This document shows positions 50,479 to 59,676 of a DNA stretch of 64,000 nucleotides, piece by piece; position 1 is the first letter of the stretch; each line of letters opens with the position of its first letter. Made by a program: the position numbers and the translations under genes. The notes beneath the pieces were generated by a model. It saw only the letters and a list, made by a program, of their open reading frames with translations. It had not been told where the DNA came from and searched no databases. This DNA is from Vibrio fluminensis (GTDB taxonomy: Bacteria; Pseudomonadota; Gammaproteobacteria; Enterobacterales; Vibrionaceae), in NCBI RefSeq assembly GCF_015278125.1, contig NZ_JADILO010000022.1, positions 1 to 64,000 on the forward strand. Direction: 5' to 3'.

Positions 50479-51144
50479 ATGAAAGCTGAACCGAAGTCAG
50501 AACAAGAACTCCTCGAACGCGCAACCGACATTGCCGGCCTCACATTCCTCGAATTAGCAGACGAAGCAGGGATAAAAGTACCTGCCGATTTGCGCCGAGA
50601 TAAAGGCTGGGTTGGACAGTTATTAGAATGGCATCTAGGCGCAACAGCAGGCAGCAAACCTCAACAAGACTTTGAACAACTTGGCATTGAACTGAAAACG
50701 ATCCCTATTGGCTATAATGGTAAGCCTCTAGAAACTACATTTGTTTGCGTTGCACCACTAACCGGCGTACAAGGCCTAACATGGCAACACAGCCATGTAC
50801 GCAACAAACTGTCTCGCGTACTTTGGGTCCCAGTAGAAGGAGAACGTGAGATCCCATTGGCTGAGCGCCGGGTGGGCTCACCACTGATCTGGTCACCAAA
50901 TGAAGAAGAAGAACAACAATTGCAAACCGATTGGGAAGAGCTGATGGAGCTCATCGTACTTGGTCAAGTTGAAAAGATTACCGCTCGACATGGGGAAGTA
51001 CTGCAGCTTCGACCAAAAGCAGCCAATAGCCGTGCATTAACCGAAGCTTACGGTGCTAGCGGTAAGCTAATTAAAACGTTGCCTAGAGGCTTTTACTTAC
51101 GAACTCAATTTACCGCACGTATCCTAGAAAAAAACTTTGCATGA
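50479..51144 (+). CDS. mutH: DNA mismatch repair endonuclease MutH
   Basis: Nicks the unmethylated strand at hemimethylated GATC sites after activation by MutS-MutL. The 221 residues include the DNA-binding N-terminus and the catalytic D-(n)-ExK motif in [11 protein letters not shown] (about 63-73). Length is close to E. coli MutH (229). It implies Dam methylation in this organism. No operon partner on the same strand. Confidence 0.97.
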   Translation: MKAEPKSEQELLERATDIAGLTFLELADEAGIKVPADLRRDKGWVGQLLEWHLGATAGSKPQQDFEQLGIELKTIPIGYNGKPLETTFVCVAPLTGVQGLTWQHSHVRNKLSRVLWVPVEGEREIPLAERRVGSPLIWSPNEEEEQQLQTDWEELMELIVLGQVEKITARHGEVLQLRPKAANSRALTEAYGASGKLIKTLPRGFYLRTQFTARILEKNFA

Positions 51145-51154
51145 ACTTGCTCAG

Positions 51155-51466
51155 TTAATGTCTCGTGACAGCGAGTTCAATATCATGATATCTAGGCATA
51201 TCGTCAGAACCAAACTCGTCATAGCTATTGTGCAAACGCAGATAAGCACGTTCAACATCAAGTCGATACAGCTCTTCTTTAACTTGATCAAGTGAGGCGT
51301 AATGGACCGGTTCACCATCCTCACAAATCGGTTCGAGTTTATGTTTGTATTCCACTGCGAGTAAGTACTGTGAAAGGTCAGAACAGCTGATCACAAATAC
51401 TTTTGGCGGCTGGTAGCTTTTTTTATGAAAGCCATGGATCCACTTGTCGAGTTGCTTCCTATGCAT
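51155..51466 (-). CDS. Small conserved hypothetical protein (DUF6482-like)
   Basis: 103-residue soluble protein without signal or membrane segment. Basic start (HRKQLDKWIHGFHKK), a central FVISCSDLSQYLLAVEYKHKL stretch and an acidic end (YDEFGSDDMPRYHDIEL). I think it belongs to DUF6482, a family of unknown function, but cannot confirm it. GGAGG lies about 6 nt before the ATG. It ends 10 nt from the mutH stop, facing it. Confidence 0.7.
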   Translation of the reverse strand: MHRKQLDKWIHGFHKKSYQPPKVFVISCSDLSQYLLAVEYKHKLEPICEDGEPVHYASLDQVKEELYRLDVERAYLRLHNSYDEFGSDDMPRYHDIELAVTRH

Positions 51467-51626
51467 GCCCCCTCCTAATTCGGTAGCGAAGTAATATGAT
51501 TATTATAGTTAGTGGCAGCCATTTTGTGCCCTAGGTACTTTCAATCACAACAAAAGCTCGCTTATATTGAATTGTCAGAGTGAAAGAGACTCACCGCTAT
51601 CGAGAACTCTCCAACAAGGAAGCGCA

Positions 51627-52661
51627 ATGAAATATCACAAACTCCCGCATTCAAGTTTAGAAGTCAGTAAAATCTGCTTAGGTACCATGACGTTTGGTGA
51701 ACAAAACTCACAAACGGAAGCATTCAATCAGCTAGACTACGCATTCGAGCGCGGAGTCAATTTCATCGATACCGCTGAGATGTACCCCGTTCCACCAAAA
51801 CAACAAACTCAAGGTGCAACCGAAGAATACATTGGCAATTGGTTGGATAAATCAGGTAAACGCGAAAAAGTGGTGCTGGCCACCAAAGTCGCAGGCCCAC
51901 GCAATGTGCCTTATATTCGCGACAACATGAAGCTCGATCGCCGCAATGTTCATCAAGCCATTGACGATAGCTTAACAAGATTAAAAACGGACTATATCGA
52001 TCTATACCAAATCCATTGGCCACAACGTGAAACCAATACCTTCGGTCAGTTAAACTACCCCTATCCAGATAACCTGCAAGAAGTGACGTTAATAGAAACG
52101 CTCGAAGCGATGGCAGAGTTAATTAAAGCCGGAAAAGTTCGCTACATCGGCGTCTCAAATGAAACGCCTTGGGGAGTCATGAGCCTGCTCAAATTAGCAG
52201 AGAAGCACAATCTGCCAAGAATTGTGTCGATTCAAAATCCATACAATTTACTCAATCGTAGTTTTGAAGTCGGTCTGTCTGAGATTAGCCACTATGAAGG
52301 GGTGGAATTACTGGCTTATTCCCCACTTGCATTTGGTTGCTTGAGTGGCAAGTATCTCAATGGTCAGCGCCCAGAAGGTGCGCGCTGTTCGCTATTTGAA
52401 CGCTTCGTGCGCTACTTTACTCCACAAGGAATTGCCGCAACGCAAGCGTATGTCGACTTAGCCCATCGTCACGGAATGGATCCTGCGCAAATGGCACTGG
52501 CCTTTATTAACCAGCGTCCATTCGTTGCCGCAAATATCATTGGTGCGACAACGATGGCACAACTGAAAGATAATATCGATAGTATCGAGATAACGTTAAG
52601 TGATGAGTTATTAAAAGATATCCAAGAGGTTGGTACCACTTACTCCAACCCTTGTCCGTAG
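51627..52661 (+). CDS. tas: Aldo/keto reductase Tas
   Basis: NADP-dependent aldo/keto reductase; E. coli Tas suppresses a tyrA defect, physiological substrate unknown. The ATG at 51627 (RBS AAGGAAG) gives 344 residues (E. coli 346). AKR tetrad: Asp and Tyr in DTAEMY, Lys in LATKVAGP, His in YQIHWPQ. Family strand FGEQNS and AYSPLAFGCLSGKY are seen. mutH and tas are close neighbours in E. coli too. Confidence 0.95.
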   Translation: MKYHKLPHSSLEVSKICLGTMTFGEQNSQTEAFNQLDYAFERGVNFIDTAEMYPVPPKQQTQGATEEYIGNWLDKSGKREKVVLATKVAGPRNVPYIRDNMKLDRRNVHQAIDDSLTRLKTDYIDLYQIHWPQRETNTFGQLNYPYPDNLQEVTLIETLEAMAELIKAGKVRYIGVSNETPWGVMSLLKLAEKHNLPRIVSIQNPYNLLNRSFEVGLSEISHYEGVELLAYSPLAFGCLSGKYLNGQRPEGARCSLFERFVRYFTPQGIAATQAYVDLAHRHGMDPAQMALAFINQRPFVAANIIGATTMAQLKDNIDSIEITLSDELLKDIQEVGTTYSNPCP

Positions 52662-52700
52662 CGAGTAGATGGGAGGGAGATATCATTTCCCTCCCAAAAC

Positions 52701-52952
52701 TTACGTAGGTATTCGCAGCGTTAATACCCGACGAAGATGACGAATACGACGCTCAGCTTTCACTTCAGGTGCACTACTCTTACCAATTGGACGCCCCTCA
52801 ATATCAAGGCCGATATCTCGCAACAAATGTTCGTTCATCCAAGGAAGTTCATGAGCACTACGACGCACTTTTTTTCGCCAAGCTCGTTCTTCACGGCGTA
52901 TATCGGCTCTTACAAGTAAAGTGGCAACTTTCAGATAAATAGATTGGTTCAT
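52701..52952 (-). CDS. DUF1127 protein
   Basis: 83 residues, strongly basic. The C-terminal part has the DUF1127 signature (LPWMNEHLLRDIGLDIEGRP) with the R-x-x-R-R clusters before it. Such proteins are usually small regulators of unknown mechanism, sometimes RNA-associated. It is the second of two small genes on the minus strand. Confidence 0.78.
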   Translation of the reverse strand: MNQSIYLKVATLLVRADIRREERAWRKKVRRSAHELPWMNEHLLRDIGLDIEGRPIGKSSAPEVKAERRIRHLRRVLTLRIPT

Positions 52953-53055
52953 GGTTTTCTCCAGTCAGATTAAAGCTGGGAAAAAGCAACCGAGAAAGTG
53001 TATCTATTGGAGTAATCGGCTACTGTTTCCGCAGCCAATTAAAAGAGGTTACGGA

Positions 53056-53190
53056 TTAAATATATGCATGCGTAGGTTTGCGATCGCCCTTACAGGTTGA
53101 GGCGATAATCGCTGAACCCTTAACCACGACGGTGGTGTTAGCAGGGGCTACTGGGGCACACAGATTTTGAATAACAGTGAATTGTTTCAT
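53056..53190 (-). CDS. 44-residue small protein, function unknown
   Basis: A short frame starting MKQFTVIQNLCAPVAP and ending KPTHAYI, with a strong AGGAGG six bases before the ATG. The middle (NTTVVVKGSAIIAS) is mildly hydrophobic, but not a convincing membrane helix; two Cys are present. It lies 103 nt upstream of the DUF1127 gene on the same strand, so the two may be cotranscribed. I know no family for it. The clean RBS is the main evidence that it is real. Confidence 0.55.
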   Translation of the reverse strand: MKQFTVIQNLCAPVAPANTTVVVKGSAIIASTCKGDRKPTHAYI

Positions 53191-53402
53191 CGTGCGCCTC
53201 CTAGCAATTATTTAATCCAGTTTCGAATGGGTATGAGCCTAAACTCATGGTTAAATTCTAAGCAATTGAGATTAATATTCAACCAGCTTTTAACAATTAA
53301 AATAAAAACAATTTTTTAACCTAAAAATAACTTAATTGAGTGATAGTTTATAAGATATTCTTCTTAGAAATATGCAACTGCCAATCCATTTGTTTTTTAA
53401 AC

Positions 53403-53428
53403 AAAAAAGCCAACCGATAAGGTTGGCT
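53403..53428 (-). terminator. Terminator after arcB-lipoprotein operon
   Basis: Minus-strand AGCCAACC-TTATC-GGTTGGCT followed by TTTTT, about 28 nt after the lipoprotein stop codon. Confidence 0.88.
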
Positions 53429-53455
53429 TACATTTCAGTAAATCTCAGAGGTTTT

Positions 53456-53902
53456 CTAGTAGACGGTGTCGATCTTAACTTGTTTCTCAACCATCCACTC
53501 TTGCTTCCCTTGTTGCTCGGTCTGCACTGCGACATCAACCGGTTGAGTCGGATCTAATTCAAACTGCCAAACAAACACCAACTCCCACTGATTTTCATTG
53601 TGAGTGCGAAGTTCTAGGTCGTCACCATCAATCAACCAAGTCTCTTCACCTTGACGCAGAGTGATACTCTTTATCTCTAAATCTGCTGGTAACGCTGAAG
53701 ATGATTCTAAGTAAAGTGCACCATGTAAGTTCTGTTCCTGTAACTCACCGATTGTTGGCATCTTGTTGAGCCACAAGTTACTAGTTAGTTGCACTTGAGC
53801 ATTATTTATCGTCACATGCTCATCTTGCTCCCACCCCACTTGAGGCGCAGAGCAACCTGCTAATAGGGCAAGAGTCAGTGAAACAGCAGCAAATTTTTTC
53901 AT
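53456..53902 (-). CDS. Hypothetical lipoprotein downstream of arcB
   Basis: 148-residue lipoprotein with a typical signal (LALLAG-C, Cys17) followed by Ser-Ala. The mature domain is rich in Glu/Gln and beta-type strands (VTINNAQVQLTSNLW, LEIKSITLRQGEETWLIDGDD, WELVFVWQFELDP). No recognised domain. It begins 4 nt after the arcB stop, so it is cotranscribed with the anaerobic sensor kinase; the link is unexplained. Confidence 0.75.
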   Translation of the reverse strand: MKKFAAVSLTLALLAGCSAPQVGWEQDEHVTINNAQVQLTSNLWLNKMPTIGELQEQNLHGALYLESSSALPADLEIKSITLRQGEETWLIDGDDLELRTHNENQWELVFVWQFELDPTQPVDVAVQTEQQGKQEWMVEKQVKIDTVY

Positions 53903-53906
53903 AATC

Positions 53907-56252
53907 TTACCTCTGGGCTAGCCATTCTTTGAGTATCTGAATATCGCTTTGGTATTCTTTCTTAATTTCATCGACCCAATCATCAATGTTTTCCCACCAC
54001 GCAGGCATATCGGGGGATTGCGCTTTTTGCGCCACACTTTGAATATGTTTGAGACCAATAGAGCCTGCGGCACCTTTTATTTTATGCGCTTCAGAGACAA
54101 TGCCTTCTTGATCTTTGGCAACCATATTTGAGTCTAGTAACTCAATATAATCCGGCATCATATCTTCAAACATGGCTATGCTCTCAAGCACTGGCTTAGT
54201 GCCCACAATACCAACGTAAGACTCTAACATATCGAGATCGAGAATGGTCTGATAAACCTCATCAGAATCCACTAAGTGCTCAGGCTCTGGTAAATGTGGC
54301 ATAGGCTCGCATGGTTTATGATCACCAAACAGAGCAATGACCTCTTGCACTGCGGCAACTGAAAGCGGTTTGCTCAGCGCTTCGTCCATACCTTGCTCAT
54401 AGTATTCTTGCTTGTTCTTTACCACATTAGCAGTTAGTGCCACCAGCGGCGGCAGCTGTGAATAGAGTTCACGGAAATGCTTGGCCACATCAAATCCCGT
54501 CATATCCGGTAATTGAATATCTAGGAACACCAAGTCATACAATTCTGGATCAAACATCTCGAGCGCTTCTTGCCCTGTCATTGCCACGGACACTTCATGC
54601 CCCATGCTTTCAAGCAGCGAACGAGCCACGGTAATATTAAGTTCGATATCTTCAACCATAAAGATATTCAACTCACGCTCAGATGGTTGCACTTCCACTT
54701 TGGCACTTTCTATCTCTTGAGCCAGTGGCACGCAAATCGTCACAGTAAAGGTGCTACCAAAGCCCTCTTCACTGCTTACAACAATGTCACCATGCATCAT
54801 TTCAATCAGTTGCTTGGAAACGGCTAAGCCAATGCCCGTACCCACGGCATGTAAGTTGTCTTTTTCAGATTTAACTTGATAGTACATGGCAAAAATATTG
54901 TCGAGTTCAAGCTCTGGAATGCCAACTCCCGTATCTTCTACCTCTAATGTAATATGTGCATGCTCGTCCTCAATGTACGAACTCACAGAAAGGACAACAC
55001 CACCTTCCTTGGTAAACTTCATCGCATTGCTGATCAAATTCCACAACACTTGGCGCAGTCGCGTTGCGTCGACGCTGATTCCTGTTGGTAGATCATTAAG
55101 ACGCTCCAAGTTAAAACGCAGTCCTTTTTGTTCTGCCATCAAAGCCGCAATACTCTCTATTTCTACCACAAAGTCTTCAAAGTTGAGTGGCGCTGGATAA
55201 AGCTCTAACTTACGACGATCAAACTTGTCCATATCAATGATGTCATTAAAAATATTACCAAGGGTAATGGCACTGACATTAATGGTTTGCATATGTTTAC
55301 GCTGCTCATCGGTCATAGGTGTATCGAGCAACATACGGCTTAAGCCAACAATGCCATTCAATGGCGTTCTGAGCTCATGACTAATGGTAGAGATAAACGT
55401 TGTCTTGTCACGGCTGGCTTTTTCCAAAGATTCTTCATGGCGCTTACGTTCTGTAATATCGCGTCCAAAACCAACCAAACCTAAATGTCGACCATCTTTG
55501 CTGTAAAACGGTACTTTACGTAATTCAAAATAAATCTTACGCCCGTCAGGATACTCAAGCCATTGTTCATAAGTAATTGCTTGGTTATCAGCAAATACCG
55601 CATCATCGGTTTCAACGATTTGTTGCGCGACTTCTTTGCTATAAACTTCCCATGGCGTTAATCCCACCAATTGAGACTCTTTTTTCCCGGTCAACTCTTC
55701 CATTGCGCGGTTACAACCAGAGAACACACCTTCTGCATTGCGGTAATAAATCAAATCTGGAGATGCATCAATAAAAGAACGCAACAATGCGGTTCGCTCA
55801 GCCAGTTCCATTTGAGTACGCTCACGCTGATAGACCTCATTTTCTAAGTCTTTCATTGCTTCTTCGCGTCCCTCTTCCGCTTTAATACGGTCTTCAATTT
55901 CCTGATTAAGCTTTTCGATATTGAGCTGCAGTTGTTGATTCAGCTCTAAGTCACGTGAACGCATCACTTTCAATTTTGATACGAGCTTCGACAGACGCTG
56001 ACGCGACTCTTCGAGTTGGTCAACCACCACTGAAAGAAAGTAAACCGCCCATGGCGTAATAACTAAGCCAAAGAAAACAGAGCGGACAATATCGATATTA
56101 TCAACAGAGCCACTAAGAAACAGAGTGATCCCGACCTGGACAACAACGGCAAGAGAAATAAGAGCAAGAGCCAGAAGAATAGAGAAACGCAAAATACCCA
56201 GTTTTACGAGTAAATCTACGTAGTATTGAGCAAGGTTCTTGATGGTTTTCAT
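53907..56252 (-). CDS. arcB: Hybrid sensor histidine kinase ArcB
   Basis: Quinone-sensing tripartite kinase that phosphorylates ArcA under low oxygen. The 781 residues contain two TM segments (about 22-45, 57-75), a leucine-zipper coiled coil, a PAS domain (about 155-270), H1 in FISTISHELRTPLNG, HATPase (VGIPELELDNIF; GTGIGLAVSKQL), a receiver with Asp in LVFLDIQLPDMTG, and the C-terminal HPt with His in EAHKIKGAAGSIG. Length is near E. coli ArcB (778). arcB, yhcC and gltB are also neighbours in E. coli. Confidence 0.97.
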   Translation of the reverse strand: MKTIKNLAQYYVDLLVKLGILRFSILLALALISLAVVVQVGITLFLSGSVDNIDIVRSVFFGLVITPWAVYFLSVVVDQLEESRQRLSKLVSKLKVMRSRDLELNQQLQLNIEKLNQEIEDRIKAEEGREEAMKDLENEVYQRERTQMELAERTALLRSFIDASPDLIYYRNAEGVFSGCNRAMEELTGKKESQLVGLTPWEVYSKEVAQQIVETDDAVFADNQAITYEQWLEYPDGRKIYFELRKVPFYSKDGRHLGLVGFGRDITERKRHEESLEKASRDKTTFISTISHELRTPLNGIVGLSRMLLDTPMTDEQRKHMQTINVSAITLGNIFNDIIDMDKFDRRKLELYPAPLNFEDFVVEIESIAALMAEQKGLRFNLERLNDLPTGISVDATRLRQVLWNLISNAMKFTKEGGVVLSVSSYIEDEHAHITLEVEDTGVGIPELELDNIFAMYYQVKSEKDNLHAVGTGIGLAVSKQLIEMMHGDIVVSSEEGFGSTFTVTICVPLAQEIESAKVEVQPSERELNIFMVEDIELNITVARSLLESMGHEVSVAMTGQEALEMFDPELYDLVFLDIQLPDMTGFDVAKHFRELYSQLPPLVALTANVVKNKQEYYEQGMDEALSKPLSVAAVQEVIALFGDHKPCEPMPHLPEPEHLVDSDEVYQTILDLDMLESYVGIVGTKPVLESIAMFEDMMPDYIELLDSNMVAKDQEGIVSEAHKIKGAAGSIGLKHIQSVAQKAQSPDMPAWWENIDDWVDEIKKEYQSDIQILKEWLAQR

Positions 56253-56392
56253 TAAGCGCTCCGAGCGACAAAAAGGCAGCAGCTATCGCCACAAAGTTCC
56301 GCTGCTGGATTTAGAGTAATGCAGTGACGACATAGGCAATATCTTACCTGCTTTAGTGACACACAGCTAAACAATCCCCATCAACATTGGGG

Positions 56393-58144
56393 TTAATTAT
56401 TGGATGTGTGATGTACGCAAGTTTGATTCCTGCCACTCTCCTTGGCTAGATACAGCGCGCTATCAGCGCAAGAGAGCATTGCTTGAGCGCTACTTTGCAA
56501 AGAAGGCACAAAGGAGACCATGCCGACACTCACTGTGACCGACTCACTCACTTGGGAACCTTGATGCGGAATGGCCAATTGTGCCACTTCACTATGGATA
56601 CGTTGTGCCACAACTTTTGCGCCCTCAATTGTCGTATTCGGCAGCAGACAAACGAACTCTTCACCACCGTATCTTGCAACACAATCACTAGAACGGTTAA
56701 TGACTCGAGTAAAAGCTTGAGCAACACTAATTAAGGCATCATCCCCTTTTTGATGACCATAAAGATCATTAAAGCCTTTGAAGTAGTCAATGTCACACAA
56801 CATGATTGTGAGTGACTTTTGTTCGCGACCATGAATATGCCACATCAGATCCAACTGCTCATCAAAACGGCGGCGGTTGGCTATTTGCGTAAGGCTATCA
56901 ACATAACTCAACCTCTCTAGTTCTTGATTCGCCTTAGCTAATTTTCTTTCGCTCAAATATCGCTCAGAAACGTCTCGCGCCATGACCAGTACGCCGTTGG
57001 TGCCTGATGCTGGGTCTTTAAATGGTGACTTAACCACGTCAAACCATGACTCTTCACCATCACTAAGACTAACGCGGTCGATATAACGCAGCGGCTCACC
57101 TTGTTCCAACACTTGTTTATCGCTGGCAGAAAAACGTTGATAGGCATTATCCGAAATGACGTCTTGCAATCGATGACCGATCAATTCTTCGGGGTCAGTG
57201 ATCCCCAATTTATCAACAAATGGCTTGTTGCAGGCTTGATAAATCATGTTCTCATTAAAGATACCTATCGCATCAGGGCTAGCTTCTAAAATGTTGTGCA
57301 AAATAGTATCTCGCTGTGCCAAGGCAACTTCTGTATCGCGGCGTTTTTCCATCTCATCACGCAAATTGCGTTGGATATCATGCCAATCAGTAACATCATG
57401 GCTAATGCCTAGCATTCCCAAAGGCTCACCTTGCGGCGACATTAATAAGCTTTGATGAGTTTCGAGCAAGCAACTACGACCATAGATATCCACGGTCCAA
57501 TGACGTTGTGATACACGTCCTTTCTTTATCCCTACGATATCAGACATGCCTTCGTCAAAACGCTCTCCCCAAAATCGGTCAAAGGCACGGTTGGTAAACA
57601 GTTTTTCTCCGTGGATACCTTTAACGAAAATAAGTTCTGAAAGGTTTTCAAAGGCACTTTTGATTACCGAAAGCGCATGAATCTGCTCATGCAACTCCTC
57701 GACACTAGATTGATGTGGTGACAGGTGGAACAACCAACAGAGTTTTCCGCGGTATTGCGTTTGTCGAGCATATACATCGACACGGAGTGATTGATTGGCA
57801 CTGAGAGGCCAATCAATTTTGTAGACTTGTGCCTGATGAACTGAAAAATAGTCCATCAACTCAAAAATGAACGATTGATTTAAGGTGCCCGGCAAAAGGA
57901 AGTAACGCCCTACACGGCGAATTCCCAACGTTCTCATTGCAACAGAGTTAGAGATCAGCAACTTGCCACTCTTACTCTCGACCAACATCATTGGGACTGG
58001 TGCATCTTCAATCAATCGCTTTACTTGTCGGTAAAAACGGAAATAAAGCTGGAGAATCAGCATTAATAGCGTGATGACTAGCAATATTTCCATTCCATGG
58101 AGATGGATAAAATTGAGTATCCAACTTTCCGACGTTTCAATCAT
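56393..58144 (-). CDS. PAS-GGDEF diguanylate cyclase
   Basis: Membrane-anchored c-di-GMP synthase inserted between arcB and yhcC. The 583 residues have one N-terminal TM (about 17-35), three PAS-like regions (about 40-140, 155-260, 280-400; the later two end in HDVTDW and RDVSERY PAC motifs), and a GGDEF domain with GGEEF at 493-497. The product-inhibition I-site RSSD (484-487) is intact exactly five residues before it. So it should be active and feedback-inhibited. The input signal is unknown. Confidence 0.9.
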   Translation of the reverse strand: MIETSESWILNFIHLHGMEILLVITLLMLILQLYFRFYRQVKRLIEDAPVPMMLVESKSGKLLISNSVAMRTLGIRRVGRYFLLPGTLNQSFIFELMDYFSVHQAQVYKIDWPLSANQSLRVDVYARQTQYRGKLCWLFHLSPHQSSVEELHEQIHALSVIKSAFENLSELIFVKGIHGEKLFTNRAFDRFWGERFDEGMSDIVGIKKGRVSQRHWTVDIYGRSCLLETHQSLLMSPQGEPLGMLGISHDVTDWHDIQRNLRDEMEKRRDTEVALAQRDTILHNILEASPDAIGIFNENMIYQACNKPFVDKLGITDPEELIGHRLQDVISDNAYQRFSASDKQVLEQGEPLRYIDRVSLSDGEESWFDVVKSPFKDPASGTNGVLVMARDVSERYLSERKLAKANQELERLSYVDSLTQIANRRRFDEQLDLMWHIHGREQKSLTIMLCDIDYFKGFNDLYGHQKGDDALISVAQAFTRVINRSSDCVARYGGEEFVCLLPNTTIEGAKVVAQRIHSEVAQLAIPHQGSQVSESVTVSVGMVSFVPSLQSSAQAMLSCADSALYLAKESGRNQTCVHHTSNN

Positions 58145-58212
58145 ATAAACTTAATATCTCTGGCGTAATTCGGCTAAAAGATAGCAGTTTCTATGTAAAT
58201 AATCTTAATTAA

Positions 58213-59142
58213 TCAAGGCTTAATATACTTAAATGGCATATCAATTGAGGAACCTTGAGCGCCATCTCGATTTAATGCACGCCCTATCTCTGTCATTGCT
58301 AACCAGCGATTCTCACACCACAGTGGCGAAAGTAGCGTTGGGCGACGCGCTGCGGATGAAACGCGATGATAAACCACCTCAGGCGGTGTCATACGGATCA
58401 GTTCACTTGCGATTGCGACATACTCTTCTAGCTCAGGCGCTTCCAATTTACCGGCACGCCAAGCTTTTGCCATAGTGCTGCCTTCTACAATATGCAAACC
58501 GTGCAGTTTGATGCCATCAGTTCCGACTTCCAGCACACGCTGCATGGTTTTGATATTGTCGTCGCGGGTTTCGCGCGGTAGGCCAACGATTAAGTGGGTA
58601 CACACTTTAATTCCTATCGCGCGCGCACGTTGAGTAATCTCTGCATAGCACTCAAAATCATGTCCACGATTAATACGTTTTAACGTATCATTATTGGCCG
58701 TTTGTAGGCCAAGTTCGAGCCAGATTTCATAACCCTTTTCAACATACTCGGACAGAAGTTCAAGCACCGCATCAGGCACACAATCAGGGCGAGTACCCAC
58801 ACACAAGCCAACGATATCCGCCGCCTTTAATGCTTCTTCATACATATTTCTCAGAACTTGCACTTCCGCATAGGTACTAGTGTAAGCCTGAAAATAAGCC
58901 AAGTACTTTTTCGCTCGAGCAATTTCGCCGGCACGATCAGTCAGTTGTTCATGAATGCTTTTGATTTGAGTTTCTTCATCAACAAAAGAAGCTACATTGC
59001 AGAAAGTACAGCCACCACGGCCAATGGTGCCATCACGGTTTGGACAGCTGAAACCACCGTGCAAGGTTAGTTTGTGAACCTTCTCTCCGTATCGGCGATG
59101 TAAATCCTGACCTATTGTATTAACCAATTCATGTAACTGCAT
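58213..59142 (-). CDS. yhcC: Radical SAM protein YhcC
   Basis: TIGR01212-family radical SAM protein of unknown substrate, sharing the ELP3-like fold. The ATG at 59142 (MQLHEL) gives 309 residues; an in-frame GTG at 59151 is less likely. Cluster cysteines occur in SCPNRDGTIGRGGCTFC (about 27-43). VGTRPDCVPD and LELGLQTANNDTLKRINRGHD are typical. Divergent from gltB, as in E. coli. Confidence 0.93.
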   Translation of the reverse strand: MQLHELVNTIGQDLHRRYGEKVHKLTLHGGFSCPNRDGTIGRGGCTFCNVASFVDEETQIKSIHEQLTDRAGEIARAKKYLAYFQAYTSTYAEVQVLRNMYEEALKAADIVGLCVGTRPDCVPDAVLELLSEYVEKGYEIWLELGLQTANNDTLKRINRGHDFECYAEITQRARAIGIKVCTHLIVGLPRETRDDNIKTMQRVLEVGTDGIKLHGLHIVEGSTMAKAWRAGKLEAPELEEYVAIASELIRMTPPEVVYHRVSSAARRPTLLSPLWCENRWLAMTEIGRALNRDGAQGSSIDMPFKYIKP

Positions 59143-59176
59143 ATTAACCACTAATGAGAATAAAAATCATTAAGAT

Positions 59177-59197
59177 TTGTGTAATTAAATTACACAA
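59177..59197. promoter_or_regulatory. 21-bp perfect palindrome upstream of yhcC
   Basis: TTGTGTAATT-A-AATTACACAA, ten-base arms around one base, 35 bp upstream of the yhcC start. It looks like an operator, but I do not recognise the regulator. Confidence 0.6.
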
Positions 59198-59240
59198 TTT
59201 GTTGATTTTGAAATGAGTGCAATTTAACCAAAACCGCCAA

Positions 59241-59256
59241 TTTGATCCCTATCACA
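59241..59256. promoter_or_regulatory. CRP-like site in the yhcC-gltB gap
   Basis: TTTGA-TCCCTA-TCACA matches TGTGA-N6-TCACA at 9 of 10 half-site positions. gltBD of E. coli is under CRP control, which fits. Confidence 0.5.
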
Positions 59257-59479
59257 AATCAATAAACATGCAATTAAACGTGCTTCAAACTGGATTTTAG
59301 GCAAAAAACAAACATAAATCCTATTTTGTGCATGAAAAAATTGCGCAACAACGCTGCGTTTTGATTGCATTTTAACCCGAAGAAATTGTAGGATACTTAC
59401 AGATCTCACTTGCGCGGCGTATTCGCCAATAACAAAACTATCGGCAAGGAGAACGGTGATAACCAGACCCCACCTATAT

Positions 59480-59676
59480 AAATCACTACAAAAGTGATGC
59501 TGTAAATTGGATATCACCAAGGATTGTCTTTCTCGCAACATTTTTCCTGTGAGAAAAGAAGGGAATCAAACCTGGTCAACCTCGAGCAGGTGCGAATTAA
59601 AACTATAAAAGGAAGTGGCGTGCGATTAAGTTCGCTTAATCAAAGTGCGTCCAAATTAGATTGGAAGGATGTATCT
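59480..59676 (+). other. gltB 5' leader with hairpins
   Basis: Stretch without a gene between a TATATAA element (59477-59483) and gltB. It contains ATCACT-ACAAA-AGTGAT (about 59485-59501), an imperfect CTTTCTCGCA/TGTGAGAAAAG stem (about 59527-59560) and ACCTG...CAGGT (about 59574-59592). I do not recognise a known riboswitch. Confidence 0.35.

Noticed and set aside
59224..59541. 105-codon minus-strand frame in the yhcC-gltB gap
   Set aside because: No RBS, no domain, and it covers the region with the CRP-like site and the gltB promoter; it looks like a chance frame.
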